64,000 nucleotides of DNA from contig CATNEN010000038.1 in the NCBI GenBank assembly GCA_950097015.1, positions 14,316,001 to 14,380,000 on the forward strand, read 5' to 3'. The notes beneath the pieces were generated by a model. It did not search any database. It had not been told where the DNA came from and worked only from the letters and a program-made list of their open reading frames with translations. Positions 1-11,759 of the stretch are shown here, piece by piece. Both the position numbers and the translations under genes were made by a program. The stretch is from Macrostomum hystrix. Lineage: Eukaryota; Platyhelminthes; Macrostomidae. Numbering within the stretch: the first letter of the stretch is position 1; each line of letters starts with the position of its first letter.

Positions 1-1830
1 GCTTCTGAATCCACTCACTGAACCCTGAAGCTTCTGAACCCACCCACTGAACCCTGAAGCTTCTGAACCCACCCACTGAACCCTGAAGCTTCTGAATCCA
101 CCTACTGAACCCTGAAGCTTCTGAATCCACCCACTGAACCCTGAAGCTTCTGAATCCACCCACTGAACCCTGAAGCTTCTGAATCCACCCACTGAACCCT
201 GAAGCTTCTAAATCCACTCACTGAACCCTGAAGCATCTAAATCCACTCACTGAACCCTAAAAAATCTAAACCCACTCACTGAACCCTGAAGCTTCTGAAT
301 CCACCCACTGAACCCTGAAGCTTCTGAATCCACCCACTGAACCCTGAAGCTTCTGAATCCACCCACTGAACCCTGAAGCTTCTAAATCCACTCACTGAAC
401 CCTGAAGCATCTAAATCCACTCACTGAACCCTGAAAAATCTAAACCCACTCACTGAACCCTGAAGCTTCTGAATCCACCCACTGAACCCTGAAGCTTCTG
501 AATCCACCCACTGAACCCTGAAGCTTCTGAATCCACCCACTGAACCCTGAAGCTTCTAAATCCACTCACTGAACCCTGTAGCTTCTAAACCCACTCACTG
601 AACCCTGAAGCTTCTGAATCCACTCACTGAACCCTGTAGCTTCTAAACCCACTCACTGAACCCTGAAGCTTCTGAATCCACTCACTGAACCCTGTAGCTT
701 CTAAACCCACTCACTGAACCCTGAAGCTTCTGAACCCACCCACTGAACCCTGAAGCTTCTGAATCCACTCACTGAACCCTGAAGCTTCTGAACCCACCCA
801 CTGAACCCTGAAGCTTCTGAACCCACCCACTGAACCCTGAAGCTTCTGAATCCACCCACTGAACCCTGAAGCTTCTAAATCCACTCACTGAACCCTGAAG
901 CATCTAAATCCACTCACTGAACCCTGAAAAATCTAAACCCACTCACTGAACCCTGAAGCTTCTGAATCCACCCACTGAACCCTGAAGCTTCTGAATCCAC
1001 CCACTGAACCCTGAAGCTTCTGAATCCACCCACTGAACCCTGAAGCTTCTGAATCCACCCACTGAACCCTGAAGCTTCTGAATCCACCCACTGAACCCTG
1101 AAGCTTCTGAATCCACCCACTGAACCCTGAAGCTTCTAAATCCACTCACTGAACCCTGAAGCTTCTGAATCCACCCACTGAACCCTGAAGCTTCTGAATC
1201 CACCCACTGAACCCTGAAGCTTCTGAATCCACCCACTGAACCCTGAAGCTTCTAAATCCACTCACTGAACCCTGAAGCATCTAAATCCACTCACTGAACC
1301 CTGAAAAATCTAAACCCACTCACTGAACTCTGAAGCTTCTGAATCCACCCACTGAACCCTGAAGCTTCTGAACCCACCCACTGAACCCTGAAGCTTCTGA
1401 ATCCACCCACTGAACCCTGAAGCTTCTGAATCCACCCACTGAACCCTGAAGCTTCTGAATCCACCCACTGAACCCTGAAGCTTCTGAATCCACCCACTGA
1501 ACCCTGAAGCTTCTAAACCCACTCACTGAACCCTGAAGCATCTAAATCCACTCACTGAACCCTGAAAAATCTAAACCCACTCACTGAACCCTGAAGCTTC
1601 TGAACCCACCCACTGAACCCTGAAGCTTCTGAATCCACCCACTGAACCCTGAAGCTTCTGAATCCACCCACTGAACCCTGAAGCTTCTGAATCCACCCAC
1701 TGAACCCTGAAGCTTCTGAATCCACCCACTGAACCCTGAAGCTTCTGAATCCACTCACTGAACCCTGAAGCTTCTGAATCCACCCACTGAACCCTGAAGC
1801 TTCTGAATCCACCCACTGAACCCTGAACCC
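1..1830. repeat. 29-bp minisatellite in the last visible DDX41 intron
   Basis: About 63 tandem copies of a 29-bp unit of the form gcttctgaatccacccactg plus aaccctgaa, starting at the window edge. Variants (gaatccaccc, aaacccactc, aaatccactc, a gcatct form and an aaaaatct form) recur in blocks, giving a higher-order structure. It ends about 30 bp before the splice acceptor of the DDX41 terminal exon, so it lies in the preceding intron if that exon belongs to an upstream gene body. Reading frames of 68-97 codons on the minus strand here are products of the repeat. Confidence 0.95.
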
Positions 1831-1859
1831 TCAATCACTATCCTTCTAAATTGGTTCAG

Positions 1860-2117
1860 GTGGACCTGTCGGTGCTGCTGGACCTGAAGCACCTGCTGAT
1901 TGAGGCCAAGCAGAAGGTGCCAGACTTCCTAGCTGAGCTGTCCCGTGGCGAGGAGGAATACGTGAACATTGCCGGCGAGATCGGCTGTTCCTACTGCGGC
2001 GGTCTTGGCCACCGTATCGCCGACTGTCCGAAGCTGGAGCAGAAGCAGAGACAGGCGGCCCAAAGTTTGGCTAAGGGGCCTGACTATTATCACGGCACTG
2101 GCGGGGGTGACTACTGA
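1860..2117 (+). CDS. DDX41: DDX41 (Abstrakt) DEAD-box RNA helicase, terminal exon
   Basis: C-terminal 85 codons of the DEAD-box helicase DDX41/Abstrakt, a nuclear ATP-dependent RNA helicase associated with the spliceosome and, in vertebrates, with nucleic-acid sensing. Seen here: the [16 protein letters not shown] stretch followed by a CCHC zinc knuckle [15 protein letters not shown] (C-x2-C-x4-H-x4-C) and the PKLE end, an arrangement I recognise as the DDX41 tail. The exon opens after an AG acceptor (ttggttcag, AG at 1858-1859) and ends at TGA 2115-2117. The helicase core must lie left of the window, beyond the 29-bp minisatellite. It converges on the TRP channel gene, with about 510 bp between the two stop codons. 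Identification is confident; upstream exons are not visible. Confidence 0.9.
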   Translation: MDLSVLLDLKHLLIEAKQKVPDFLAELSRGEEEYVNIAGEIGCSYCGGLGHRIADCPKLEQKQRQAAQSLAKGPDYYHGTGGGDY

Positions 2118-2628
2118 TGTTCTGCTTTGTTGCTGTTTCCATAGCAACTGCTTGTCTGAATTCGATCGTTTAAAATAATGTAAATATTAAAAAAATACAT
2201 GATAAGTAAGCAGTAAAAAATTATTTTTTTCATTAATTTCAAAATATGTTTAATGTCTGTATTTTCAAGTTGTAGCTGAGACCAATAGTGTCGGATGTAT
2301 AAAGCGAGCGATAAAAAATATAAACTAAAAAACTATAGTACTAGTAAATCTACTAAAGTTCAATTGACAAAAACATGATTGATATCTAAACTGTGAAATC
2401 AGAAGGAGAACAGTATTATACTTTCGAATTTGTCGTTAAAAATATCGATATAGTAAAGATTTTAGACAGTTTTTTAAGTACAAAAAAATTTGTCTATGTA
2501 TTTACATATTTCTTATTTGCTTGAATAAAATGAATATTTATAACTTCGTAGTTACAGTCCTACTAAGTCCAATAAGAGCAGCAGGAATATTATATAAAGC
2601 TTGGCTTGAAAATGGATCATCAGAATAA
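2118..2628. other. Intergenic region between convergent DDX41 and TRP genes
   Basis: AT-rich unique sequence holding the 3' ends of two convergent genes. A canonical AATAAA at about 2524-2529 on the plus strand could serve DDX41, 407 bp after its stop. No further gene seen. Confidence 0.5.
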
Positions 2629-5600
2629 TTACCCCGGCCGCTGCGACCGCTGCCGCTGCTGCTGCAAAAGTCCAAAAACCTCTGAAAGCTGCTTCTCCAA
2701 ATTCTGAAATCTTTCATCGATTTTACTTTCGAGTTTCTTCAGTCGCTTTCGCTGCCGAAGTTGCAGTTCCTCCACTTCTGCGAGAACCTGCTCCTCCACT
2801 TGTGTGACATCCTCGCGCATGTCCATGACTTGGTTGTCGACGTGGGCCTTCATCATATCAAGATCCGCCTTGTGCCTCTCGACCGCTCGCAGCAGCCTGG
2901 GTCGGTGCTGGCGCAGCTGCTCAGCTTGGAAGATGAGAAACTTCTCGCAGCCTTCCGGGTAGCCGCTGAAGTCATTTTGATTAGTCCACCACGGCTGCAA
3001 CATTTTTGTGGCATTTCAGGGTTTTAGAGCATAAATTTTCGGTTATATTATTAAGGCCTAGAGCTGCTAACTTAAAAAATGTAACGCTTCTCATGTGTGT
3101 CGATTCTATGAAACACACAAGGCTTCTCAGGTGTGTCGATTCTATGAAACACACAAGGCTTCTCAGGTGTGTCGATTCTATGAAACACACAAGGCTTCTC
3201 ATGTGTGTCGATTCTATGAAACACACAAGGCTTCTCAGGTGTGTCGATTCTATGAAACACACAAGGCTTCTCATGTGTGTCGATTCTATGAAACACACAA
3301 GGCTTCTCAGGTGTGTCGATTCTATGAAACACACAAGGCTTCTCATGTGTGTCGATTCTATGAAACACACAAGGCTTCTCATGTGTGTCGATTCTATGAA
3401 ACACACAAGGCTTCTCAGGTGTGTCGATTCTATGAAACACACAAGGCTTCTCATGTGTGTCGATTCTATGAAACACACAAGGCTTCTCAGGTGTGTCGAT
3501 TCTATGAAACACACAAGGCTTCTCATGTGTGTCGATTCTATGAAACACACAAGGCTTCTCAGGTGTGTCGATTCTATGAAACACACAAGGCTTCTCATGT
3601 GTGTCGATTCTATGAAACACACAAGGCTTCTCATGTGTGTCGATTCTATGAAACACACAAGGCTTCTCATGTGTGTCGATTCTATGAAACACACAAGGCT
3701 TCTCATGTGTGTCGATTCTATGAAACACACAAGGCTTCTCATGTGTGTCGATTCTATGAAACACACAAGGCTTCTCATGTGTGTCGATTCTATGAAACAC
3801 ACAAGGCTTCTCATGTGTGTCGATTCTATGAAACACACAAGGCTTCTCATGTGTGTCGATTCTATGAAACACACAAGGCTTCTCATGTGTGTCGATTCTA
3901 TGAAACACACAAGGCTTCTCATGTGTGTCGATTCTATGAAACACACAAGGCTTCTCATGTGTGTCGATTCTATGAAACACACAAGGCTTCTCATGTGTGT
4001 CGATTCTATGAAACACACAAGGCTTCTCATGTGTGTCGATTCTATGAAACACACAAGGCTTCTCATGTGTGTCGATTCTATGAAACACACAAGGCTTCTC
4101 ATGTGTGTCGATTCTATGAAACACACAAGGCTTCTCATGTGTGTCGATTCTATGAAACACACAAGGCTTCTCATGTGTGTCGATTCTATGAAACACACAA
4201 GGCTTCTCATGTGTGTCGATTCTATGAAACACACAAGGCTTCTCAGGTGTGTCGATTCTATGAAACACACAAGGCTTCTCATGTGTGTCGATTCTATGAA
4301 ACACACAAGGCTTCTCATGTGTGTCGATTCTATGAAACACACAAGGCTTCTCATGTGTGTCGATTCTATGAAACACACAAGGCTTCTCATGTGTGTCGAT
4401 TCTATGAAACACACAAGGCTTCTCATGTGTGTCGATTCTATGAAACACACAAGGCTTCTCATGTGTGTCGATTCTATGAAACACACAAGGCTTCTCATGT
4501 GTGTCGATTCTATGAAACACACAAGGCTTCTCATGTGTGTCGATTCTATGAAACACACAAGGCTTCTCAGGTGTGTCGATTCTATGAAACACAGTATACG
4601 GGAATGTCAATTTGTCCCAGTATCACATGTATGACTAGATAAAAACTAATTTTGAAGTTTACAAAAGCAGAGTGTTAATTACCTTTGCATCCCCAGAAGG
4701 GTGGACTTTACAAGCCGAGCACGAACAGCAGCAGCTAGATCTCCGGAGCAATTTCCAAGCGTAGATAGGAAATGACAGCGGCGGCGGTACTGGGCTGACC
4801 TCCGCGAACTCCTGGAGCATCTCGAACAGGTTCTTGCGCCACAGAACTTCAGCCCTGCTAGCCATGTCTGTCACTGTACGGTTGAACAGGGCGATCAGCA
4901 GGTTCCACATCACAATATTCACCAATAGGAGGAACACGAAGATGAGAATTCCACTGAAGAATCTGTTCCCTCCGTCGTCTGCGCATGCTTGTCCTGTTGC
5001 AAGGCTGCTGGAGTTGCAAGAATCGAATTGAGCATTTTCAAAGATCCCGAGGGCTATGGACACTGGCAGAGTGAACACCTTTATGAGTGCTTGCGGATCT
5101 CTCAGTTCTGAGAAGGCCGGGAACAGCAGATTAAAGAAGAATATTCCAAATGAGTAGATCAGCACTAGCAAGATCAATAGAAACGGCAGAAGGTCTTTGA
5201 AAAGCAAGCTCTTTAGCATAGAGATCTTCGGACCCGTGACCTTGAAGAAGCTGAGGAGGGACACTGAGCGGAATCCCAAAAGCAGGTATGAGATGCTCAG
5301 CACAATCTGACAGCTGCGTAGGAGGCTGGGGTCGCTCATCTGTCCCAGCAGCTTTAGTACCAGGCCAGCCCACATAAGCATCAGGCCGAATATGTCAAAG
5401 TAGTTAAAGAAGTCGGTAAAGTAGCGTGGAATTCTTCTGACGCCGTTTCTTAAGTACACGTCTTTCGGAGAGATTTTATTGAGCAAGTCGTTGATCTCCT
5501 GCAGAGTGTAGGACAGAGCGTAGGCTAGCAAAATTATGTCGGCAGCTACGTACTGCTTAGTTCGACTGAAATCCGTCACGTACCAGGAAAGGTACAGAAG

Positions 5601-8600
5601 AAATATCACGAAAAAGACGGAGTGAATGATGAAGCGCTGCTGAATCGTCACTCTAGGGACCACCTTGCAGGTGCAGCAGTCATTTGCGCCGTTCCAGGGC
5701 AGTGGTGGAGCCTCTTCCCAATGCCGATCAATCAATTGGCTGATGCATTCAGTCGCAAACAAGTCGTCACAGTCAAGGGTCTCCACCAGCTCGATTACTG
5801 ATACAAATTTTCGCGGATTTTTTGTCACACCAGAATCATCAGCCTGGCTCAGCAACTCGATCGGTGCTAAAAACCTTGGCCCAACCACCTTTTCTGTCTC
5901 TGACTTGTTGCTTTGGCTGGACCAGCCTGTCAGGTAGCTGAACAGAAGCTGTCTCTCATCTTCATCTGCATTCACATACAGCTGATCCAGAGCGTTCGCC
6001 ACCACGTTAGAGGCTAATCCCAGGATTTTCCTCATTCGTTCACTTTTGCCCGCTAGTGCCTTTGGTTTCAAGTAAATGAGCAGTCTCAGGGTCTGAGGGA
6101 TGATGTCGAACTGAGGCAGCAGCATCAAGTCAGTGAGGAGGTTCGGCTTCTCAAGCAGCACCGCGTACTCCATCAGCGTCAGCGGCCTTCCATTTATTTC
6201 AGAAAGCCGCAAAACTTTTTTCATAGACAAGAGCATCGGGGAATTAGCATTTCCTTTAACTTGCTTTATTATGTACTTGTTAAACTGCTCGTCAATGTCA
6301 TCAATCTCATAACGCAAGCTGATTAAGCTGCGAAGCAGTTCGCTGGAATCTAGCTCGAATGCTCTGAACAACATCCTCACTTGTGGTGACACTTCTTGTT
6401 TTGATGTTCCCACTCTTTCTTGTCTGACTAGGCCTTCTTCCTTCTGCCTTCTTCCTCTGCCTTCTTCCTGCCGTCCGTCGTCCTCAATGCTGGCCTTCAG
6501 TGACGAGTCGTTGAATCGAGTCAACTGGCTTTGGGCCACCTGAGTGCCTGGAAGCTTGAAAGCTCTTGCCGTTGAATCGACTAGCTTCAGAACTTCGCAG
6601 AGGCCAACTTCTGATAGCTGCTCTTCCGCCATCTTGAGCAGAACATCAAGCTTGCCTTTGTTGCACGCGAAGTCAACACATGACTGCCCGGCTGCAGTTT
6701 GTTCCTTGAGTTTCCCTCCCCTCTTCAGTAAATATTCAATGTTCTCTTTGTGACCTGCTTCACAGGCAAAGTGCAGGCAGGTCGCACCTTTGAGAGGTCC
6801 ATCGGTGACTCGAACAGCGAGTAGTTCTTTAAAAGAGAGATCGCAAAATTTGCTCAATTTCTTGCTTATACGCGACAGATTCGATTTAGTAGAGTAAACG
6901 TGCGCCACCTGAATTCCTTCTGAGTTAGTTTGCAATGCTCTGAAAATAGTTACCAGGTCTGCATCCATTACCACTTTTAGAATTAAATCTAAATTCAATT
7001 CTTCTCGAATGACCGAAAGGCAATTCTGCTTAAACTTGTTTTCGGCTTTGTGATCTACGCCCTTCTCTAGCAGAAAGCGAATATGCCTCCTCCAGAACCA
7101 CGAGTCATAAATCCAGTCGGGGCAGCTGAACAAAGCATGAAACAATGTATTGTTAAATGAATCTAACGAATTGGCCAGGGTTGAGCTGTTGTGTCCATGC
7201 TGGACGGCTTGCTCAAAAACGAACGGCAAAACATCTGTATGCTCATTCCTAACACATGAGAATAGTATTGTTTCACCATTGTTGCTGCAGCACTGAAAAC
7301 AGTCATTGAACCCGAGAACCTCAGTTATTTTCTGCAGTGTGTCCAAATCTTGACAGGAAAAAGCCTTATGAATGGCGGTGTTTCCGTCATCGTCTTTATC
7401 GAAGAAAAGTGTCTTGTCGGCGACTTCAGAAATGAGCCATTGAAGTACAGCAGGATTCGCACTATTTAGGGCAGCATGTTGCAATGCACTTGGAATTCGT
7501 TCTCCTTTTGCAGCCACGCACTGCTGCAGACCCAGTTTTGTGGTCAAAATCTGCAGTGTGTCCAAATCTTGACAGGAAAAGGCCTTATGAATGGCGGTGT
7601 TCCCGTCATCGTCTTTATCGAAGAAAAGTGTCTTGTCGGCGACTTCAGAAATGAGCCATTGAAGTACAGCAGGATTCGCACTATTTAGGGCAGCATATTG
7701 TAAGGCATTCCGACTGCATTCTCCTTTCGCAGCTAAGCACTGCTGTAGGCCAAGTTTCCGAGTCAAAATTTGCACTGTCTCCAAATCTTGATTCTTAAAA
7801 GACAGGTGAATGGCGGTTTTCCCGTCGTTGTCTTTCTCGAAGAACAATTTTTTGTCGGTGACTTCAGAAATGAGCCATTGAAGTACAGCAGGATTTGCAC
7901 TGTTGAGGGCGGCATATTGTAAGGCATTCGAGTTGCGATATCCTTTCGCAGCCAAGCACTGCTGCGGGCCAAGTTTCCGAGTCAAAATTTTCACTGTCTC
8001 CAAATCTTGATTTCCCACAGCCAGATGAATGGCAGTGTACCCGCTATCATCTTCTTCGAAGAACAGTGTCTTGTCAGCGATTGCAGAAATAAGCCATTGC
8101 AGCAGAGCCGGATACTTACCTCTCTTAGCAGCAATGTGCAGTGCATTCAAATTTCTATATGCTTTCGCAGCCAAGCACTCCTGCAGGCCCAGTTTCCTAG
8201 TCAAAATCTGCACTGTCTCCAAATCTTGAAAGAAGAAGGTCAGATGAATGGCAGTGTACCCGTCATCATCTTTCTCAAAGAACAATTTCTTGTCTGCGAC
8301 TTGGAAAATGAGCCATCGAAGCACGGCCGGATTCTGTCTGTTATTAGCGGCTGTGTGGAGGGGAATCTCGCCGCTGTTATTTTTTTCTTTGAGGTATTGC
8401 TGGCCCTTCAGTTTGAAAACCATGTCCATTGCTTTATTTGTGAATTCGCTCTTCTCACTTTCGGCAATTGCGTGGAGTAAATTATTTTCATTTTGGTCTC
8501 TAATTTTTATGTAGTTATTTTTGTTCTTTTCTAGCAGAAAGCGAAGAACAGTTGCGTCACAATCGGCTACCGACTGAAAGAGCAAATTCACTACTTCTTG

Positions 8601-8723
8601 GTCCTCTTGGGTCTGAAAAGCTTTCTGAATTCGAACTGCTAACAAGAGCTGTTCGTTTGGGCTTAATTCGTCACGTAAAGCGGAAATAATCTTGAATCGT
8701 GTGGACGACATTGTGGACGACAT
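2629..8723 (-). CDS. TRP cation channel: ankyrin repeats plus melastatin-like pore
   Basis: Exon A 8723-4683 (1347 codons) and exon B 2994-2629 (121 codons plus stop), joined across an intron with GTAATT donor (4682-4681) and TTGCAG acceptor (2997-2995), both phase 0; about 1468 residues. The N-terminal part has ankyrin-type repeats (roughly residues 90-490, one more block near 650-700), each with a TAIH or NALQ helix start. Six membrane segments follow from about residue 1030. Melastatin-like features are GPKISMLKSLLFKDLLPF before S5, NLLIALFN in S6 and a TRP helix ending VPPPLSFPIYAWKLLRR. Exon B encodes a coiled coil (about residues 1375-1455), as TRPM channels have after the TRP helix. 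Without splicing the frame would end INTLLL and lose the coiled coil. Two Met codons lie in tandem at the start (MSSTMSST); the first is used. The product is probably a plasma-membrane cation channel; ligand unknown. Confidence 0.85.
3091..4596. repeat. 36-bp minisatellite filling the TRP channel intron
   Basis: About 42 nearly identical head-to-tail copies of a 36-bp unit (ggcttctcatgtgtgtcgat then tctatgaaacacacaa). The main variant is a single T/G difference (catgtg versus caggtg), concentrated in the first third. The unit is a multiple of 3 and lacks stops in several frames on both strands, which creates 500-codon repetitive frames. Each unit carries a short inverted repeat (tgtgtgt and acacaca around a 12-nt loop). 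It lies in the intron 2995-4682 of the TRP channel gene. Confidence 0.95.
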
Positions 8724-8880
8724 CTAGCTGGTTTTCTTTAGTGGATCGCAATAAAACTGCTGCAGATTTCGTTGTGTCGAGCAAAGATTAGCTAGCACTG
8801 CTTTCTCCTCGTTCTGGTTGCCGGTGACTAAATTTAGGTTGGTCCTGATTTTCGTAGCTTCTCATTCTGATTCTGATTCT
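8724..8880. promoter_or_regulatory. Region upstream of the TRP gene
   Basis: Only about 155 bp of unique sequence separates the TRP start codon from the 23-bp minisatellite. Any core promoter or 5' UTR must lie here or inside/beyond the array. No specific element is recognised. Confidence 0.3.
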
Positions 8881-10831
8881 GAACAGGGATCTCAACGGAT
8901 TCTGAATAGCGATCTCAACGGATTCTGAACAGGGATCTCAATGGATTCTGAATAGCGATCTCAATGGATTCTGAACAGGGATCTCAATGGATTCTGAACA
9001 GGGATCTCAATGGATTCTGAATAGCGATCTCAATGGATTCTGAACAGGGATCTCAATGGATTCTGAACAGGGATCTCAATGGATTCTGAACAGGGATCTC
9101 AATGGATTCTGAACAGAGATCTCAATGGATTCTGAACAGGGATCTCAATGGATTCTTAACAGGGATCTCAACGGATTCTGAATAGCGATCTCAATGGATT
9201 CTGAACAGGGATCTCAATGGATTCTGAACAGGGATCTCAATGGATTCTTAACAGGGATCTCAATGGATTCTTAACAGGGATCTCAATGGATTCTGAATAG
9301 CGATCTCAATGGATTCTGAACAGGGATCTCAATGGATTCTGAATAGCGATCTCAATGGATTCTGAACAGGGATCTCAAGGGATTCTGAATAGCGATCTCA
9401 ATGGATTCTGAACAGGGATCTCAATGGATTCTGAATAGCGATCTCAATGGATTCTGAATAGCGATCTCAATGGATTCTGAATAGCGATCTCAATGGATTC
9501 TGACAGGGATCTCAATGGATTCTGAACAGGGATCTCAAGGGATTCTGAATAGCGATCTCAATGGATTCTGAACAGGGATCTCAAGGGATTCTGAATAGCG
9601 ATCTCAATGGATTCTGAACAGGGATCTCAATGGATTCTGAACAGGGATCTCAAGGGATTCTGAATAGGGATCTAAATGGATTCTGAACAGGGATCTCAAT
9701 GGATTCTGAATAGCGATCTCAAGGGATTCTGAATAGCGATCTCAATGGATTCTGAACAGGGATCTCAATGGATTCTGAACAGGGATCTCAAGGGATTCTG
9801 AATAGCGATCTCAATGGATTCTGAACAGGGATCTCAATGGATTCTGAACAGGGATCTCAAGGGATTCTGAACAGGGATCTCAATGGATTCTGAACAGGGA
9901 TCTCAAGGGATTCTGAACAGGGATCTCAATGGATTCTTAACAGGGATCTCAAGGGATTCTGAATAGCGATCTCAAGGGATTCTGAACAGGGATCTCAATG
10001 GATTCTGAATAGCGATCTCAATGGATTCTGAACAGGGATCTCAATGGATTCTGAACAGGGATCTCAATGGATTCTGAATAGCGATCTCAATGGATTCTGA
10101 ACAGGGATCTCAATGGATTCTGAACAGGGATCTCAAGGGATTCTGAATAGGGATCTCAATGGATTCTGAACAGGGATCTCAATGGATTCTGAACAGGGAT
10201 CTCAATGGATTCTGAACAGGGATCTCAATGGATTCTGAACAGGGATCTCAATGGATTCTGAACAGGGATCTCAATGGATTCTGAACAGGGATCTCAAGGG
10301 ATTCTGAACAGGGATCTCAATGGATTCTTAACATGATCTCAAGGGATTCTGAATAGCGATCTCAAGGGATTCTGAACAGGGATCTCAATGGATTCTGAAT
10401 AGCGATCTCAAGGGATTCTGAATAGCGATCTCAATGGATTCTGAACAGGGATCTCAATGGATTCTGAACAGGGATCTCAAGGGATTCTGAATAGCGATCT
10501 CAATGGATTCTGAACAGGGATCTCAATGGATTCTGAACAGGGATCTCAATGGATTCTGAACAGGGATCTCAATGGATTCTGAACAGGGATCTCAATGGAT
10601 TCTGAACAGGGATCTCAAGGGATTCTGAACAGGGATCTCAATGGATTCTTAACAGGGATCTCAAGGGATTCTGAATAGCGATCTCAAGGGATTCTGAACA
10701 GGGATCTCAATGGATTCTGAATAGCGATCTCAAGGGATTCTGAATAGCGATCTCAATGGATTCTGAACAGGGATCTCAATGGATTCTGAACAGGGATCTC
10801 AAGGGATTCTGAATAGGGATCTAAATTTATC
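8881..10831. repeat. 23-bp minisatellite upstream of the TRP gene
   Basis: About 85 copies of ggattctgaacagggatctc plus aat. Two positions vary in blocks: cagggatc versus tagcgatc, and caatgg versus caaggg. Multi-unit segments recur (for example around 9960-10140 and 10360-10520), showing higher-order duplication. It begins about 155 bp upstream of the TRP start codon. Confidence 0.95.
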
Positions 10832-11160
10832 GGGCCTTAACCATCGGACTTAGCTAACTCGCCTTATGCGGATGCTTTTTTGCTTGACTATGAAAATTGC
10901 AAACCATAATATTTGAAACACACAGAGCTTATACAAGAATTATTCGACAAAGTCAAATGAAGGAGCAAAATACCTTTTTTGCTGCTTTGTCAACCAGATG
11001 GCGAGTCTAACTCGATACACAGCGCACAGGAGGTCAACTCGACGGTGACGGCCGCAATCTGGTCAAACGGAGAAGTCGCGAATGCGGGATGTGAAACTCC
11101 GCTGCATTTCTTATATTTTTTCTTTTTCAGTTTGTCTGAGTCTCTACTCACTGCATGAGA
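10832..11160. other. Unique spacer between two minisatellites
   Basis: About 330 bp without a recognisable gene or element. A stretch near 11068-11106 (agtcgcgaatgcgggatgtgaaact) recurs, diverged, near 11776-11803, so the 16-bp array between them appears flanked by a short direct repeat. Confidence 0.4.
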
Positions 11161-11179
11161 AATGATGAGATGATCACAC

Positions 11180-11732
11180 GGTGTCTCATCTCATCAGTGT
11201 CTCATCTCAACAGTGTCTCATCTCTCCCGTGTCTCATCTCTCCCGTGTCTCATCTCTCCCGTGTCTCATCTCTCCCGTGTCTCATCTCATCCGTGTCTCA
11301 TCTCTCCCGTGTCTCATCTCTCCCGTGTCTCATCTCTCCCGTGTCTCATCTCTCCCGTGTCTCATCTCTCCTGTGTCTAATCTCTCGCGTGTCTCATCTC
11401 TCCCGTGTCTCATCTCTCGCGTGTCTCATCTCTCCCGTGTCTCATCTCTCCCGTGTCTCATCTCATCCGTGTCTCATCTCATCCGTGTCTCATCTCCCCG
11501 GTGTCTCATCTCTCCCGTGTCTCATCTCTCCCGTGTCTTATCTCTCCCTTGTCTCATCTCTCCCTTGTCTCATCTCTCCCGTATCTCATCTCATCCGTTT
11601 CTCATCCCATCTGTGTCTCATCTCATCCGTGTCTCATCTCATCCGTGTCTATCTCTCCCGTGTCTCATCTCATCCGTGTCTCATCTCATCCGTGTCTATC
11701 TCTCCCGTGTCTCATCTCTCTCGTGTCTAACC
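11180..11732. repeat. 16-bp minisatellite
   Basis: About 34 copies of gtgtctcatctctccc with variants (ctcatccg, ctcgcg). The unit is not a multiple of 3, so each plus-strand frame reads a 16-residue Ser/Leu/Pro repeat for up to 191 codons. These frames are not genes. Confidence 0.93.
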
Positions 11733-11759
11733 TTTCATCTCTCTTAGAATATTGTAGTT

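Noticed and set aside
3091-4596. CRISPR array
   Set aside because: No spacers: units are directly adjacent and identical. The genome is eukaryotic and no cas genes are present.
2981-4642. Four overlapping open frames of 512-542 codons on both strands with a 12-residue repeat
   Set aside because: The 36-bp unit is a multiple of 3 without stops, so these frames arise automatically. The region is best explained as the TRP intron.
4659-4685. Stop at 4659 as the true end of the TRP channel
   Set aside because: A GTAATT donor precedes it, and a phase-matched exon at 2994-2629 encodes the coiled coil expected after a TRPM-like TRP helix. Retained only as a possible intron-retention product.
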